This document shows, one piece after another, positions 1-9,279 of a stretch of 61,792 bases of DNA. Below the pieces are notes generated by a model, which did no database searches, was not told where the DNA came from, and was given only the letters and a program-made list of their open reading frames with translations. A program made the translations under genes and the position numbers. This stretch comes from DAOUEO01 sp963763495 (GTDB lineage Bacteria > Chloroflexota > Dehalococcoidia > DSTF01 > JALHUB01). The stretch is taken from positions 1-61,792 of the forward strand of contig CAVXOY010000014.1 of assembly GCA_963763495.1 (NCBI GenBank), given 5' to 3'. How positions within the stretch are numbered: the stretch's first letter is position 1; every line of letters begins with the position of its first letter.

Positions 1-1533
1 AAACGGCTCGCACAGACTGTCTGCGTCAAGCCACTTTGAGAGAGCGTTGCTGGTGTAGTGGGCATTGAAGGAGTAGCTGCCCGCTGCCAGCGGCCCTCGC
101 TGCTCGAAGGGTGGGCTACCCACTACGACGACACCGTGCCCGCGGATGAACCGGTACCGTCGCAGGTGGCGTTATTGTAGAAGGTGAAGGAGACGCTACC
201 GGTCGGCGTCCCATTGGTCGGTGTGTCGCCGACGGTCGCCAGGTCGTGCATCACTGTCCCCAGTGGGCACGCTGCCACCGTTCGTCACCACGCTGTGGTC
301 CGCCTTGTGCAGCGTCGTCGTCACAACCGGAGTCTCCGGTGGAATGAACACAACGTTATTAGCCAGCGACCGGTCCTGGTTGCCGCCGGTATTGCACGGA
401 GAGGTGTCTCCCGGGCACAAGCCCTTCAGCCGCATGTGGTACGGCGATCCGTTGATCCCGGTAGCGCCGTCGCCGGTGCCCCAGTCAGCCTCCCTGGCGA
501 TATGACCGCCCCATGAGAGGAGCGCATCGATCTCTCCAGCGCCGCTGACGGTAAACACCACCCGAATCCGAGTCTCCACATCTCCGGTGCCGTTGAAGTC
601 GCCTTGGGACACATACGAAGTGGAGATGATGGTGCCGTTCCACATACTGAAGACGTCATCACCCGCCGTGGCGATCGCGTCCCAGCTGGTCTCGGGGCAA
701 CTGACCGCACCCGCGTCAACTCCCGGCTCGCAGGGCGGCGTCCCCGGCGGGTTGCCGGCCAGGCTGCCCGGCAGAAGCGGTTGCGGAATCGGGAAGGTCG
801 TGACGCCGGCCGCGATAGCACAGTCGCCGGTGTTAGTGCCAGGGTTGATGAACCCGTCGGTCGGGTCCACGCACTCGGCAGCATGCCCGAAGACGGCGTT
901 GTGCGACGGGTCGTCCAGCCGGTCATAGCTGGTGAGGAAGTCGATAGCGTGCTTGCTACTCGACAGAATGTCGTAGCCTAGGTCGACGGTCCACGTTCCC
1001 GCGGTGAGGCCGGTGAAGCGCATGCGGTAGGGGATTGAGTAGCCCTCTACCAGGTGACCCTGCTGGGCTCCGACGTTCCCGTTCACCCAGCCCGTTCCGC
1101 CGCCGAGTTCTAGGCAGTCATTGGGGTCAGCCGCGGTGCCGTTCCGGCACTGGTCAAGGTCGGCTGCTGCGGCGTCCGCCTCGGTGACCGCCGTCTTGGC
1201 CGTGTTGGTCCCGTCCGTCGCCGTGATCTTGTAGCGGCCCGGGATCACGGGTGGGTTGTAGACAGTCGAGAACTCGCCCAGGGAGTCCGCGGTCACCGTC
1301 GGTAAGGTGTCCGTCTCGTGGTCTGGGCGCAGGACCGCGATGTCTACGGGGCCGTCTGCGGTGAAGCCGGCGCCTGTTATGGTCATGCTCTCTCCGACGG
1401 AGTACTTGGTCTGGTCGGTGGTGATGCTGGCAATCGTATCGGCCACTGTCGATGTGCCCTGGCCACCGTTCAGGACCAGCATCAGGGCACTGGCCACCAG
1501 GGCCAACATTGCCAGTACTGCAAGCTTTCTCAT
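1..1533 (-). CDS. Secreted Ig-like protein, frame-broken, runs off the window
   Basis: The N-terminus is a typical signal peptide (MRKLAVLAMLALVASAL, about 30 residues). It is followed by an Ig-like module around residues 35-115 (TKYSVGESMTITGAGF, IPGRYKITATDGT) and a long Asp/Gly-rich region with no family I recognise. The start is supported by a strong AGGAGAGG about 9 nt upstream of the ATG at 1533. The frame breaks near 270: one frame ends at 196, while a neighbouring frame continues an Ig-like repeat (MHDLATVGDTPTNGTPTGSV). A second break near 130 restores GPLAAGSYSFNAHYTSNALS up to the window edge. The natural product is therefore longer than the 445 codons of the first frame. It is probably a cell-surface protein; its function is unknown. 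Confidence 0.6.
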
Positions 1534-1611
1534 GGCGTTCCCTCTCCTTTCGATGTTGCCTACTTCGTTGCCTTCGTACTTCCGCCTGGGAAAACCGGGG
1601 TGCCTCCTTGC

Positions 1612-1675
1612 CGTGCCCGGTTCCCGTCGCGGATACCCGATCGGGGACTACACCCAGGTACTCCCCTCGGGCACG
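1612..1675 (-). ncRNA. Candidate structured 5' leader element of the secreted-protein gene
   Basis: On the minus strand the leader of the downstream secreted-protein gene contains an 8-bp perfect outer stem (CGTGCCCG at 1668-1675 pairs with CGGGCACG at 1612-1619). It encloses an inner stem GGGGA/TCCCC (1662-1666 with 1643-1647). The element ends about 80 nt before the start codon. It does not match a riboswitch consensus I know. Existence of the stems is seen directly; a regulatory role is inference. Confidence 0.3.
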
Positions 1676-2216
1676 CTATGACGCTGCGGCTGGAAATGCC
1701 GCGACTTCCAAAGGTTGATGGCGGGTCTTCGTGGTGCCTTCCCCTTTCTGGCGGGATGGGCAATAAGCGGATGGCGGGTTCTGCCGACTGCAACTAGGAT
1801 GACAAAAACTCGGCGAAACAGCGGAACACACTGAGATAATAGTTAGGTCGCGTGACACTATTGTGAATTCGTCACGGGTGGACGTGCAGAAAACGTGAAC
1901 ATCTGCGTGTCAGGCGCCAAGAAACAAGGGATGCGGGGGTCTTTTCGTTTGCGGCGGAGGGTCTCCCTACCTCCGCGCTTCGTTGCCACCAGTAACTAGC
2001 TTATTGTCAATCAACAGTGGGATTTTGTCAACTAGTCACGGAAGAAACTTGCGGTGGGATAAGGATGTGTCTGAAGGCTCTAACTTCCCGCGATACCCAG
2101 GGGATGAGCGAGTTGTTGGTTTCGTAGGCGGTGCCGCCGTGGCCATCGAACCCTGCTTCGCTGGGCTTGCAGACTAGGGTCAAACTGACATAGATTTGTG
2201 GTGGTGTTTATGGGGG
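1676..2216. other. Intergenic stretch without a recognised gene
   Basis: No open frame here has coding character or a convincing ribosome binding site. The minus strand has an AT-rich TATTAT sequence near 1838 that could belong to a promoter for the secreted-protein gene, but no well-spaced -35 box is visible. The stretch 1984-2035 is AT-rich compared with its surroundings and holds two TTGTCA copies. Confidence 0.4.
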
Positions 2217-2285
2217 CAGGTGACCCAAGTGATCAACGAGACTTGGGGCAAGAAACTGCTTCCGCTGAGCGTTATCAAGAAGTGA
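2217..2285 (+). pseudogene. Remnant 3' end of an acetate-transporter gene
   Basis: The reading frame gives QVTQVINETWGKKLLPLSVIKK and a stop. This matches the C-terminus of the intact transporter just downstream (QVINETWGKVLLPLGVIKK). The homology starts abruptly, and no transporter sequence is visible upstream of about 2217. The remnant is followed by a degenerate copy of the same terminator and the same leader seen around the two intact genes. It is therefore the tail of a deleted first copy of a tandem array. Confidence 0.8.
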
Positions 2286-2313
2286 GGAAGACGCTTAGAG
2301 CGCCAAAGTGAGA

Positions 2314-2369
2314 GGAAGAAACCGCGGGTCAAGATCGAGTTGCCCACCGGGGGGCGGCGTTTTCTTGCC
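2314..2369 (+). terminator. Degenerate copy of the transporter terminator
   Basis: This is similar to the terminators at 3117-3167 and 4026-4078 (GAAACCGC at the left, GGCGTTTTCTT at the right), but the arms carry mismatches. It follows the remnant transporter tail. Confidence 0.55.
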
Positions 2370-2375
2370 TGCTAC

Positions 2376-2442
2376 CTTGGGATGCGGGATACCGTGACAG
2401 TCTCCGGGTGAGTTCGACTCTAGATCAAGGAGGTACTGGTTT
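2376..2442 (+). repeat. Leader repeat, copy 1, upstream of the first acetate transporter
   Basis: GGGATGCGGGAT followed by CAGTCTCCGGGTGAGTTCGA and a Shine-Dalgarno AAGGAGG. The same block occurs at 3287-3354 upstream of the second transporter. It is part of the tandem duplication unit and may be a cis-regulatory leader. Confidence 0.6.
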
Positions 2443-3090
2443 ATGAGCAGTGACATCGAGGGGAGGCTGGAGGCGCTGCGTAAGGAGGTCGAAGCACTCA
2501 AGAGCAAGGGGGAGGTGGTAATCACCGAGAAGCTGGCGAATCCCGCACCCCTTGGACTTGCGGCCTTCGGCATGACTACGCTTCTCCTCAACGTGATCAA
2601 CGCTGAGATCATCTCGGAGGAGAGCATAGGCATGGTACTGCCGATGGGTCTCTTCTATGGCGGTCTTTGCCAACTCCTCGTTGGCATGTGGGAGGCGAAG
2701 AAGAACAACACCTTCGGCATGACCGCCTTCAGCTCCTACGGCGCCTTCTGGATGGCGTTCGCGCTGATGAAGATACTGGTCAGGAACGATGTTCTGGGCC
2801 CGGTCCCGGCAGAGAGCGGGATGACGGTGTTCTTGGTAGCCTGGGGCATCTTCACGACCTACATGTTCGTCGGCACGATAAAGATCTCAGTGGCGCTGAT
2901 GGCCGTGTTCGCTTCGCTGTCGGTTCTGTTCTTCCTGTTGGCCTGGGGTCAGCACAATGCTGACATCCACAAGCTAGCCGGCTATGAGGGTCTGTTCACC
3001 GCCGGCACGGCTCTGTATGCATCCGCCGCCCAGGTGATCAATGAGACCTGGGGCAAGGTTCTGCTGCCGCTGGGCGTTATCAAGAAGTAG
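2443..3090 (+). CDS. Acetate/succinate transporter, AceTr (GPR1/FUN34/YaaH) family, copy 1
   Basis: This 215-aa integral membrane protein belongs to the SatP/YaaH acetate uptake family. The family signature NPAPLGL is at about residues 34-40, at the start of the first of six predicted membrane segments (about 35-55, 60-82, 88-110, 127-149, 151-169, 180-203). A charged helical N-tail (EGRLEALRKEVEALKSK) precedes it. The ATG is placed by AAGGAGG 9 nt upstream. The gene is followed by its own intrinsic terminator. It is the first intact member of a tandem pair; the second gene is about 80 percent identical by eye. The known family role is proton-coupled uptake or release of acetate and related short acids. 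Confidence 0.88.
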   Translation: MSSDIEGRLEALRKEVEALKSKGEVVITEKLANPAPLGLAAFGMTTLLLNVINAEIISEESIGMVLPMGLFYGGLCQLLVGMWEAKKNNTFGMTAFSSYGAFWMAFALMKILVRNDVLGPVPAESGMTVFLVAWGIFTTYMFVGTIKISVALMAVFASLSVLFFLLAWGQHNADIHKLAGYEGLFTAGTALYASAAQVINETWGKVLLPLGVIKK

Positions 3091-3116
3091 AACGCTTAGA
3101 GGACAAAAGTAAAAGG

Positions 3117-3167
3117 AAGAAACCGCCGGTCAAGATGGGTTTGCCCACCGGGGTCCGGCGGTTTCTT
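3117..3167 (+). terminator. Intrinsic terminator after acetate transporter copy 1
   Basis: A 13-bp stem AAGAAACCGCCGG / CCGGCGGTTTCTT encloses a loop of about 25 nt. The T-bearing right arm gives the typical 3' run. Confidence 0.85.
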
Positions 3168-3286
3168 GCCTGTCACCGTTCGGGGGAGGACCGCAGCTTG
3201 CTCGGCGATGGGCGCTTCCCCTTGACTGCCGGACGCGCTGGCGACGGTAACGCTTGATTCTCTTCTCGGGTCAACCGCATCACGGC

Positions 3287-3354
3287 CCTTTGGGATGCGG
3301 GATGTCGTAACAGTCTCCGGGTGAGTTCGACTCCAGAACAGGGAGGTACGATTG
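3287..3354 (+). repeat. Leader repeat, copy 2, upstream of the second acetate transporter
   Basis: This repeats the block at 2376-2442 (TTGGGATGCGGGAT, then ACAGTCTCCGGGTGAGTTCG) and ends in the Shine-Dalgarno GGGAGG before the ATG at 3355. Confidence 0.6.
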
Positions 3355-4002
3355 ATGAGCACTGACATCGAGGGAAGGTTGGAGGCTCTACGCAGGGAAG
3401 TCCAAGAGCTGAAGAGCAAGGGTGAGGTCGTGGTCAGTGAGAAGCTGGCAAATCCCGCACCGCTCGGACTGGCGGCCTTCGGCGTAACCACGCTGGTTCT
3501 GAACGTGATCAATGCCGAGATCATCTCGGAGGAAAGCATAGGGATGGTCCTGCCGCTGGGACTGTTCTATGGAGGCCTCACCCAGTTGCTGGCCGGCATG
3601 TGGGAGGCGAAGAAGAACAACACCTTCGGGTTCACCGCTTTCAGCTCCTACGGCGCTTTCTGGATGGCGTATGCACTGATGAAGATACTGGTCAGGAACG
3701 ACGTTCTGGGCCCGGTCCCGGCAGAGAGCGGGATGACGGTGTTCTTGGTGGCCTGGGGTATCTTCAGCACCTACATGTTCGTGGGTACCATCAAGATCTC
3801 GGTGGCGCTACAGGTCGCATTTGCCGGAGTGGCGATCTTGTTCTTCCTCCTGGCCTGGGGTCAGCACAACGAGACAGTCCACAAGATCGCAGGCTATGAA
3901 GGCTTGTTCACTGCCGGCGCAGCTCTGTATGCCTCCGCTGCCGGGGTGATCAACGAAGCCTGGGGGCGGTACGTGCTGCCGTTGGGCATAGTCAAGAAGT
4001 AA
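3355..4002 (+). CDS. Acetate/succinate transporter, AceTr family, copy 2
   Basis: This is a 215-aa tandem paralogue of the preceding gene, with the same NPAPLGL motif, six membrane segments and N-terminal charged helix. The frame is open from a TTG at 3352, but the ATG at 3355 fits both the GGGAGG spacing and the length of copy 1. Differences from copy 1 cluster in the fifth membrane segment (QVAFAGVAILFFLLAWG) and near the C-terminus (GVINEAWGRYVLPLGIVKK). The divergence indicates an established duplication rather than an assembly repeat. Confidence 0.88.
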   Translation: MSTDIEGRLEALRREVQELKSKGEVVVSEKLANPAPLGLAAFGVTTLVLNVINAEIISEESIGMVLPLGLFYGGLTQLLAGMWEAKKNNTFGFTAFSSYGAFWMAYALMKILVRNDVLGPVPAESGMTVFLVAWGIFSTYMFVGTIKISVALQVAFAGVAILFFLLAWGQHNETVHKIAGYEGLFTAGAALYASAAGVINEAWGRYVLPLGIVKK

Positions 4003-4025
4003 GACGACCGCAGACCAAACAGATC

Positions 4026-4078
4026 AGAAACCGCCGGCCGGGAGTGATTTGTCCACTTCGATCCGGCGGTTTCTTCTT
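4026..4078 (+). terminator. Intrinsic terminator after acetate transporter copy 2
   Basis: The arms are AGAAACCGCCGG and CCGGCGGTTTCT followed by TCTT. This is the same structure as after copy 1. Confidence 0.85.
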
Positions 4079-4080
4079 GC

Positions 4081-4500
4081 TCAGCGGCGCGGGGGAAGGA
4101 TCGCGACTACCTCTGTCAGGAGGACTTTGCCGCCATCGCTGAACGTTCCGACGATGGCCACGTCCATGCCCCGCTGGAGGTCGCTGCGGACGCCGGGCTC
4201 GCCGTTCAGAAGAATGACCTGCGTCTTGTCGTTCATCGTGACGACGCGGACGCCGCTGGTGGTGGACAGGGAAAGCGACGTGTCGGTGGCGTTCTGCACC
4301 CTGCCGACCAGTTCGGCCGGCCGGGGGAGCCTTTGCAGTTGCTGGAGGATCTCGACCTGAGGGGCGCCTTGAACGGGGGATGGCTCCCAGTCTTTGCCGG
4401 CAAGGTCGAGGGCGACAGAGTAACCGGCCACCGTCATCATTGCGGCCAAGATAACGCCTCCGGTGGCTAGCAGCACCTTTTTCTGGATTGTCATGGTCAT
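4081..4500 (-). CDS. Small exported or membrane-anchored protein, unknown function
   Basis: 139 aa. The N-terminus has one hydrophobic signal or anchor segment (about residues 8-30, VLLATGGVILAAMMTVAGYS). A soluble domain of about 80 residues with alternating beta pattern (AELVGRVQNATDTSLSLSTT, GMDVAIVGTFSDGG) follows, reminiscent of small OB-like DUF5666-type domains; that assignment is tentative. The start codon overlaps the stop of the upstream DUF2723 gene by ATGA, so the two genes are probably translationally coupled. Confidence 0.6.
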   Translation of the reverse strand: MTMTIQKKVLLATGGVILAAMMTVAGYSVALDLAGKDWEPSPVQGAPQVEILQQLQRLPRPAELVGRVQNATDTSLSLSTTSGVRVVTMNDKTQVILLNGEPGVRSDLQRGMDVAIVGTFSDGGKVLLTEVVAILPPRR

Positions 4501-6546
4501 CCTCCGGACCCGCTGTCCAGATGGGTGGTTTCCTGGACTGTGATCTCTACGAGGTCTATCATCGGGAACTCCTCCCCCTCAACCGGCAGTATCTTGCCGA
4601 GGCCGATGCGTAGCGTCTGAGGTCCAGGCTGAGTGCTGGAGGGGATAAGCAGGTCGTATTCCTCCCTGATCAGCCCTCCCTGGGGCTTGACGAGATCGGC
4701 GTAGCGCTGCAGGTCGCCGAAGCCGAGGGGGTGGCTCTCCCGGAAGGGGCTATCCCCGAGCCGGGTGACGATGATGTGAGGCGCAGGAAACATCATCCGC
4801 CAGTAAGAGATGATATGGACTGTGTCTCCTGCCTCGACTTCGGTCTTGTTGATATCAAAGCCGATGAGATGGAGACCGCCGAAGTCATGCCCGACGGGAT
4901 GCGCGGGTGTGGCTTCCGGGACAACCATCTGGGGTGGCTCCGTACGCATCTCGTAAAGTACGAGCGCTCCGCGGAGACGGCCAAACCAGTTGTCGTCGAC
5001 GGGCGCAACGAGCGTGGGCACGTACCAGAGGTCTTGCTGTATCAGATATGGCGGGGGCATGAAGGGGTTGGCCGTGAGCGTCTGGTAGGGGCGGATAGTC
5101 GAGAAGAGCGGCCGTCCCTGGATCCCGCGGGGGATGCCGGTGGGATCATCGGCGAGAGGGATCATCACGTCGGGCCGGGGGTCGTAGACGAGACGGTAGT
5201 AGAACATGTCGTAGCCGAAAACGCCCCGCAAGCCAACCAGCACACTATCTTGGGGCAGCCTCTCGAAGACCTCCTCGTAGAAGTCGTTCACTACTGTGTT
5301 GTATGACTGGTCGTTAGTCTTCGAGTTCTCCCGCACGAGCGCGACGATGGGTACCAAGGCCGAACACTGCCAGGCCGGCATAGGCCGGGCCGCCAAGCCG
5401 GATGCGGGATGCCAGCTTTGGGATGTAGACCATCAGGCGGTGAGCGGCGAAGCCGGCGAATAGCGCCATCACGAGGTGAGAGGGGATAAAGAAGACGTCG
5501 ATGTCCAGGACACGGTACTGGATGAAGAAGGCAACTTGGACCAGGTAGAAGATGATCAGAAGGTGGAATTCTCGGGTGCGCCGCCAGAGTATCTCTGCCA
5601 TGCCGAACAGGCCGAGGGCGATCCCCAGGTAGCCGAAGTTGGCGCGTGTCAGTTGCAGATAGAGGACGATTCGGTCGGGGATAGCCTCCCAGGGGAAGGC
5701 GAACTTCATCTGGGGAAAGGCGTTCAGTGTGTAGTTGTAGAAGCCTTCCCAGGAGTCGGGGGCGTTGCGCCGCATCGGCAGGTCGAGCAAGGTGTCGGCG
5801 CGGGCCGGCAGCCAGAGATACTGGAGGAGTCCCGGAGCGAGGAGGACGGCGCCGGGGAGGATCAGTCGGGGTTGGAGGAGGACGCGCCAGTTGACCAGAA
5901 CCACGTAGGCGGTCAGGGCCGGCGCCAGCGCTAGGTTCGACAGGTGGATGCCCAGGCTCAGGCCGTAGGTGAGGCAAAGCGCCCAGAAAAGGAACAGGGA
6001 AGGCCCTGTCGCGCGGTGCGGCGTCAGGGATGATTGCTCCTGCCGTCCCCATGCCAGCGCCAGCAGGAACACGAGGCTCAGCATGAAGACGTTAGGTGCG
6101 TAGACCTCGGTGATGACGGCCTGCGACCAGAGGGTGGTGGAGAAAGCCAGGAAGAAGGCGCCGAAGAGAGCGGCAACACGATTAGCTCCGAGCAGGCGCA
6201 GGGAACCGAAGACGAAGGCGGCTGCCCCGGAAGCGCTGACGGCTGACATTAGGTTGGTGCGGTGGGCTATGTCGGCGATGGGCAGAAAGGTGAAGAGCTT
6301 GCCCAGCCAAGTATAGAGAGGATAGCCGGTCATGTGGGCGAGACTGAGCCGGTAGGATACGGAGACGAGTTCGTTCCCGTCGGGACTGACGTAGGATAGG
6401 CTGGGAGTTAGGGTGGAGTTGTAGACAGCGAGGGCGATCGCGAAGACAAGCAACCCCAATGCCGCATCCAGGGCGAGCGGCTTTTGGAGCCAGCGCCGGA
6501 TTCTCTCTCCCCCAACGAATGTGAGGAATCGAGACAAGGGATTCAC
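4497..6546 (-). CDS. DUF2723 (TMEM260-like) membrane glycosyltransferase, one frame break
   Basis: The first part (6546 to about 5355) is a multi-span membrane protein. It has the DUF2723 signature SPDGNELVSVSYRLSLAHMT near residues 53-72, and HRTNLMSAVSASGAAAF plus WSQAVITEVYAPNVF further on. These belong to the GT-C-like protein O-mannosyltransferase superfamily. The frame breaks near 5355. The adjacent frame continues directly with LVPIVALVRENSKTNDQSYN and a soluble C-terminal domain of about 290 residues ending at 4497. Together they make one protein of about 680 residues. The natural role is probably transfer of lipid-linked sugars to exported proteins or wall components; the substrate is unknown. 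Confidence 0.75.
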
Positions 6547-6768
6547 TAAATCCTCAGGAAGGCATGTCCGATGTCAACCGGCCATTGCCCGCGAGTATAC
6601 GACGTCGCTCGTTGATCGGATGGCGGGTACGGAACGATTGCGACTAGTCTACTAGGAGGGACGGACTTCTTCAACTTGGCGAGAGTCGGGTGCGCCAGGG
6701 GATGCGATTAGGCGGGCGCGAGGGCTGCTCCCACATCCAACTGGGGTGGCATCGAGGAGAGAAGCCCG

Positions 6769-7218
6769 CTAGGCGGCGGTTATCAGCAGAACGGGTATGT
6801 GCGACTCTTTCAGCACATAGTCGGCCACGCTGCCAAACACCAGCCGGGCAACGCCGCGCCGGGAGTGCGTCGCCATGGCGATGATATCGCTGCGGTACTC
6901 GGCGGCCGCCTTGAGGATCTCTTCTCCTGGGTTACCAAAGCGGACCTCCATCTCTGGAGCGAGGCCGTGGTCTCCGAACCGCTCGGCCACCGGTCGCAGG
7001 CAGTTTTCCGCCTGTTCGATCTCGGATTCTACCCAGGCCAAGCTGGCTGCTTCTTCACTCATGTTGCCCGATGTCTTATATCCGTTCTTCTTGCTGAGAT
7101 CCACGACGGTGATCAATCTGACATCGCAATTGAGGGCTTTTGCCGTCGTGGCGGCATGGCGTATCACTACCTCCGAGCGGAGGGAACCGTCGATGGGGAC
7201 AAGCATTCTCTTGTACAT
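6769..7218 (-). CDS. Universal stress protein (UspA family)
   Basis: 149 aa, the usual length for a single Usp domain. The N-terminal strand YKRMLVPIDGS and the C-terminal ATP-loop region THSRRGVARLVFGSVADYVL with ending IPVLLITAA are characteristic. The ATP-binding pattern G-x2-G-x9-G-S is nearly complete, with Ser at the first Gly position, so nucleotide binding is likely but not certain. It stands alone on the minus strand. The family is a cytosolic stress-responsive nucleotide-binding protein. Confidence 0.88.
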   Translation of the reverse strand: MYKRMLVPIDGSLRSEVVIRHAATTAKALNCDVRLITVVDLSKKNGYKTSGNMSEEAASLAWVESEIEQAENCLRPVAERFGDHGLAPEMEVRFGNPGEEILKAAAEYRSDIIAMATHSRRGVARLVFGSVADYVLKESHIPVLLITAA

Positions 7219-7303
7219 GCCTTGATGCTACCTCCTGGAGTTGAAATCCTGGGCTAACAGAGATATCGGCGGTAAGTCGGCCCGACTGTATAGTGGGGAA
7301 TCC

Positions 7304-8125
7304 TTATCTTTCGCCGATCTCGACCTCGGGGTTGAAGGGTATCGGGGCGTAGCCGCCGGCGAGGAAGCCGCCTTCGATGGGGAAGCCCTGCCCGGTCAGG
7401 TAGCTGGAGGCATCGGAAGCGAGGAAGACGGCCAGCGGGCCCAATTCCCAGGGTTCGCCGACCCGCTGGGCGGGGAAGAAGCGTCCCCGGTCGCGCCAGT
7501 ACTCCTCTTCTTGCTCGTCCGCACAGGGCCGGCGTGCGATCTCTCCCGGGATTATGCAGTTTACGCGGATGTTATAGCGGGCCAGCATCAATGCCAGCGA
7601 TTTGGTCAGGGAGATGATTCCGGCCTTGGCGGCGGCATAGGGAAAGATTGGGGGTGTGCCGCGGAGGGCAGTGCCGGAACTCAGGTTGATGATCACGCCG
7701 GACCCCTGGTCGATCATGGGACGCGAGGCGGCGCGGGAGCAGTAGAAGGCGCTGGAGAGGTTGATGTCGATGTTGTCGCGCCATTCGTCGTCGGTCAGGT
7801 CCCAGAGGGTCTTGCCGAGGCCACGACGCTCGCCGAGCCCGGCGTTGTTTAACATAACGTCAATCCGTCCAAACTCTTCAAGGCAGCGCTGGATGAGGCT
7901 GTTGCACTGAGAGGAATCGCGTACGTCCACCGTGACGGCAGCGGCGCGGCGGCCCAGAGCGCGAACCTCCGCGGCTGTCGCCTCGTTCTCTTTGCTGAGG
8001 ATGTCAGCGGCCAAGATGTCGGCGCCGGCTTTGGCCAGGGCTAGTACCATCTGCTTGCCGAGGCCGCGTGCGGCGCCTGTTACCACAATGACTTTGCCTG
8101 TCAGGTCGAAGCTCTGCATAACCAT
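7304..8125 (-). CDS. Short-chain dehydrogenase/reductase (SDR)
   Basis: A classical SDR of 273 aa. The cofactor motif TGAARGLG is at residues 16-23, NNAG near 94, the catalytic Ser in NLSSGTA near 150 and YAAAK near 165. The C-terminus (DASSYLTGQGFPIEGGF) matches the family. NAD(P)-dependent alcohol/ketone oxidoreduction is expected; the substrate cannot be told from sequence. ATG codons at 8125 and 8119 both fit. AAGGAGGG about 11 nt before 8125 favours the longer form. Confidence 0.85.
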   Translation of the reverse strand: MVMQSFDLTGKVIVVTGAARGLGKQMVLALAKAGADILAADILSKENEATAAEVRALGRRAAAVTVDVRDSSQCNSLIQRCLEEFGRIDVMLNNAGLGERRGLGKTLWDLTDDEWRDNIDINLSSAFYCSRAASRPMIDQGSGVIINLSSGTALRGTPPIFPYAAAKAGIISLTKSLALMLARYNIRVNCIIPGEIARRPCADEQEEEYWRDRGRFFPAQRVGEPWELGPLAVFLASDASSYLTGQGFPIEGGFLAGGYAPIPFNPEVEIGER

Positions 8126-8283
8126 GACCGCAAGACCCTCCTTGTTGTTGTGTGCCGGTCGTGAGCAGTATAGGCCATGGCAAAGCAGGTGGGAATGCCC
8201 AGGCGTAAGCTGATCCGGGCACGGTCCGGAAGAAGGCGCCGAGGGAGGCCGGCGGAGTCGCGCCGGTTGGGCTCCAGAGGAGG

Positions 8284-9279
8284 CTAGATATCCCAGAAGC
8301 TGCCGAGATGCCGGAAGTCGAGGATGCCGCTGTTGGCCATGTTCTCAGCCTCAACGCCGGCTTCTTCAGCCGCCGCGACCGGGTTCAGACCGCCGTAGAG
8401 GATGACACCGACCTTGTTCAGCCCGACCGGAATCTGGCAAACGGGACGGCTGGTGTTGCCCATGAGGACGATGCCACTTATACCACTTTCCTTCATCTTG
8501 TCGATCACCTGCTCCGCCATGGGCTTGGCCGCCGCCGGTATCTCTCGGAAGTTGGCGAGGATCATGCCGTTGCCTTTGGTGGCGGCATCGCGGACGTGGG
8601 TCATGCGGGCCTTGATGTAGGCGAGCGAAGGATCGAGGGATGAGCCGGCGTAGTGGATTACTGCGGTGAACCGTCGCGGCTGGCCGTTTCGCATTTCCAG
8701 TATGCCGCCGAACCGAGAGTCCATGGGGATGCCTTGCTTGAGCAGGACGCCGTTGATGGTGGCGCTGCAGACGGTGGCAAAGCCAACGCGACCCTCAGGG
8801 ATTATGACGTCACCCAGCTTCTCGCCTTCGTCGGCCACTGCCACGTGGTCGCTTACACATATGCCGGCCGAGAAGGCATCCTTCATCGCGGAGAGGGCCT
8901 TCTTGAACTTGTCTTTGGGGAAGAGGGAGGTGTTTATTACGACGCCGCCGCTCTTCTTCTCCGGATTGAAGGTTGTCTGGAAGGCGAGGGAGGCGATGCG
9001 CTCGATGACGAATCCCATCTGGTCGGGCGCGAGGGCATTCCTCAACTCCTCCATTCCTTTGGAGGTGAGCATCCTGCCGTCCCTCCCCAAGGGCTGAGTG
9101 AAACCACGCTCGTCTGTGATCCGGAGGTGGTATCTTACCGCCCGCTCGCTGAGGTAGATGCCGTGTTCCTGCAGCGACCGGGCGATACTGATCGAGCCGA
9201 GGGAATCGGCCGATTCACTCAGCACCCTGAGGATAGCGACGATCTTTCTCTCGGTCTCACGCGCTTCACTATCGAGCAT
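8284..9279 (-). CDS. NrpR-like nitrogen regulator (winged helix plus one NRD/DUF128 domain)
   Basis: 331 aa. Residues about 8-85 form a winged helix (ILRVLSESADSLGSISIARS, LSERAVRYHLRITDERGF). Residues about 88-325 form a single DUF128/NrpR regulatory domain (GRVGFATVCSATINGVLLKQ, GNTSRPVCQIPVGLNKVGVI, ILYGGLNPVAAAEEAG). In methanogenic archaea NrpR represses nitrogen-assimilation genes and is released by 2-oxoglutarate. Here it lies directly downstream of the glutamate dehydrogenase and glutamate synthase genes on the same strand. Both of those promoters carry a shared palindrome that could be its operator. The family call is confident; the target and effector are inference. Confidence 0.8.
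   Translation of the reverse strand: MLDSEARETERKIVAILRVLSESADSLGSISIARSLQEHGIYLSERAVRYHLRITDERGFTQPLGRDGRMLTSKGMEELRNALAPDQMGFVIERIASLAFQTTFNPEKKSGGVVINTSLFPKDKFKKALSAMKDAFSAGICVSDHVAVADEGEKLGDVIIPEGRVGFATVCSATINGVLLKQGIPMDSRFGGILEMRNGQPRRFTAVIHYAGSSLDPSLAYIKARMTHVRDAATKGNGMILANFREIPAAAKPMAEQVIDKMKESGISGIVLMGNTSRPVCQIPVGLNKVGVILYGGLNPVAAAEEAGVEAENMANSGILDFRHLGSFWDI

Noticed and set aside
1612..1675. Known riboswitch (c-di-GMP, cobalamin) in the secreted-protein leader
   Set aside because: None of the conserved cores could be recognised; kept only as an unassigned structured element.
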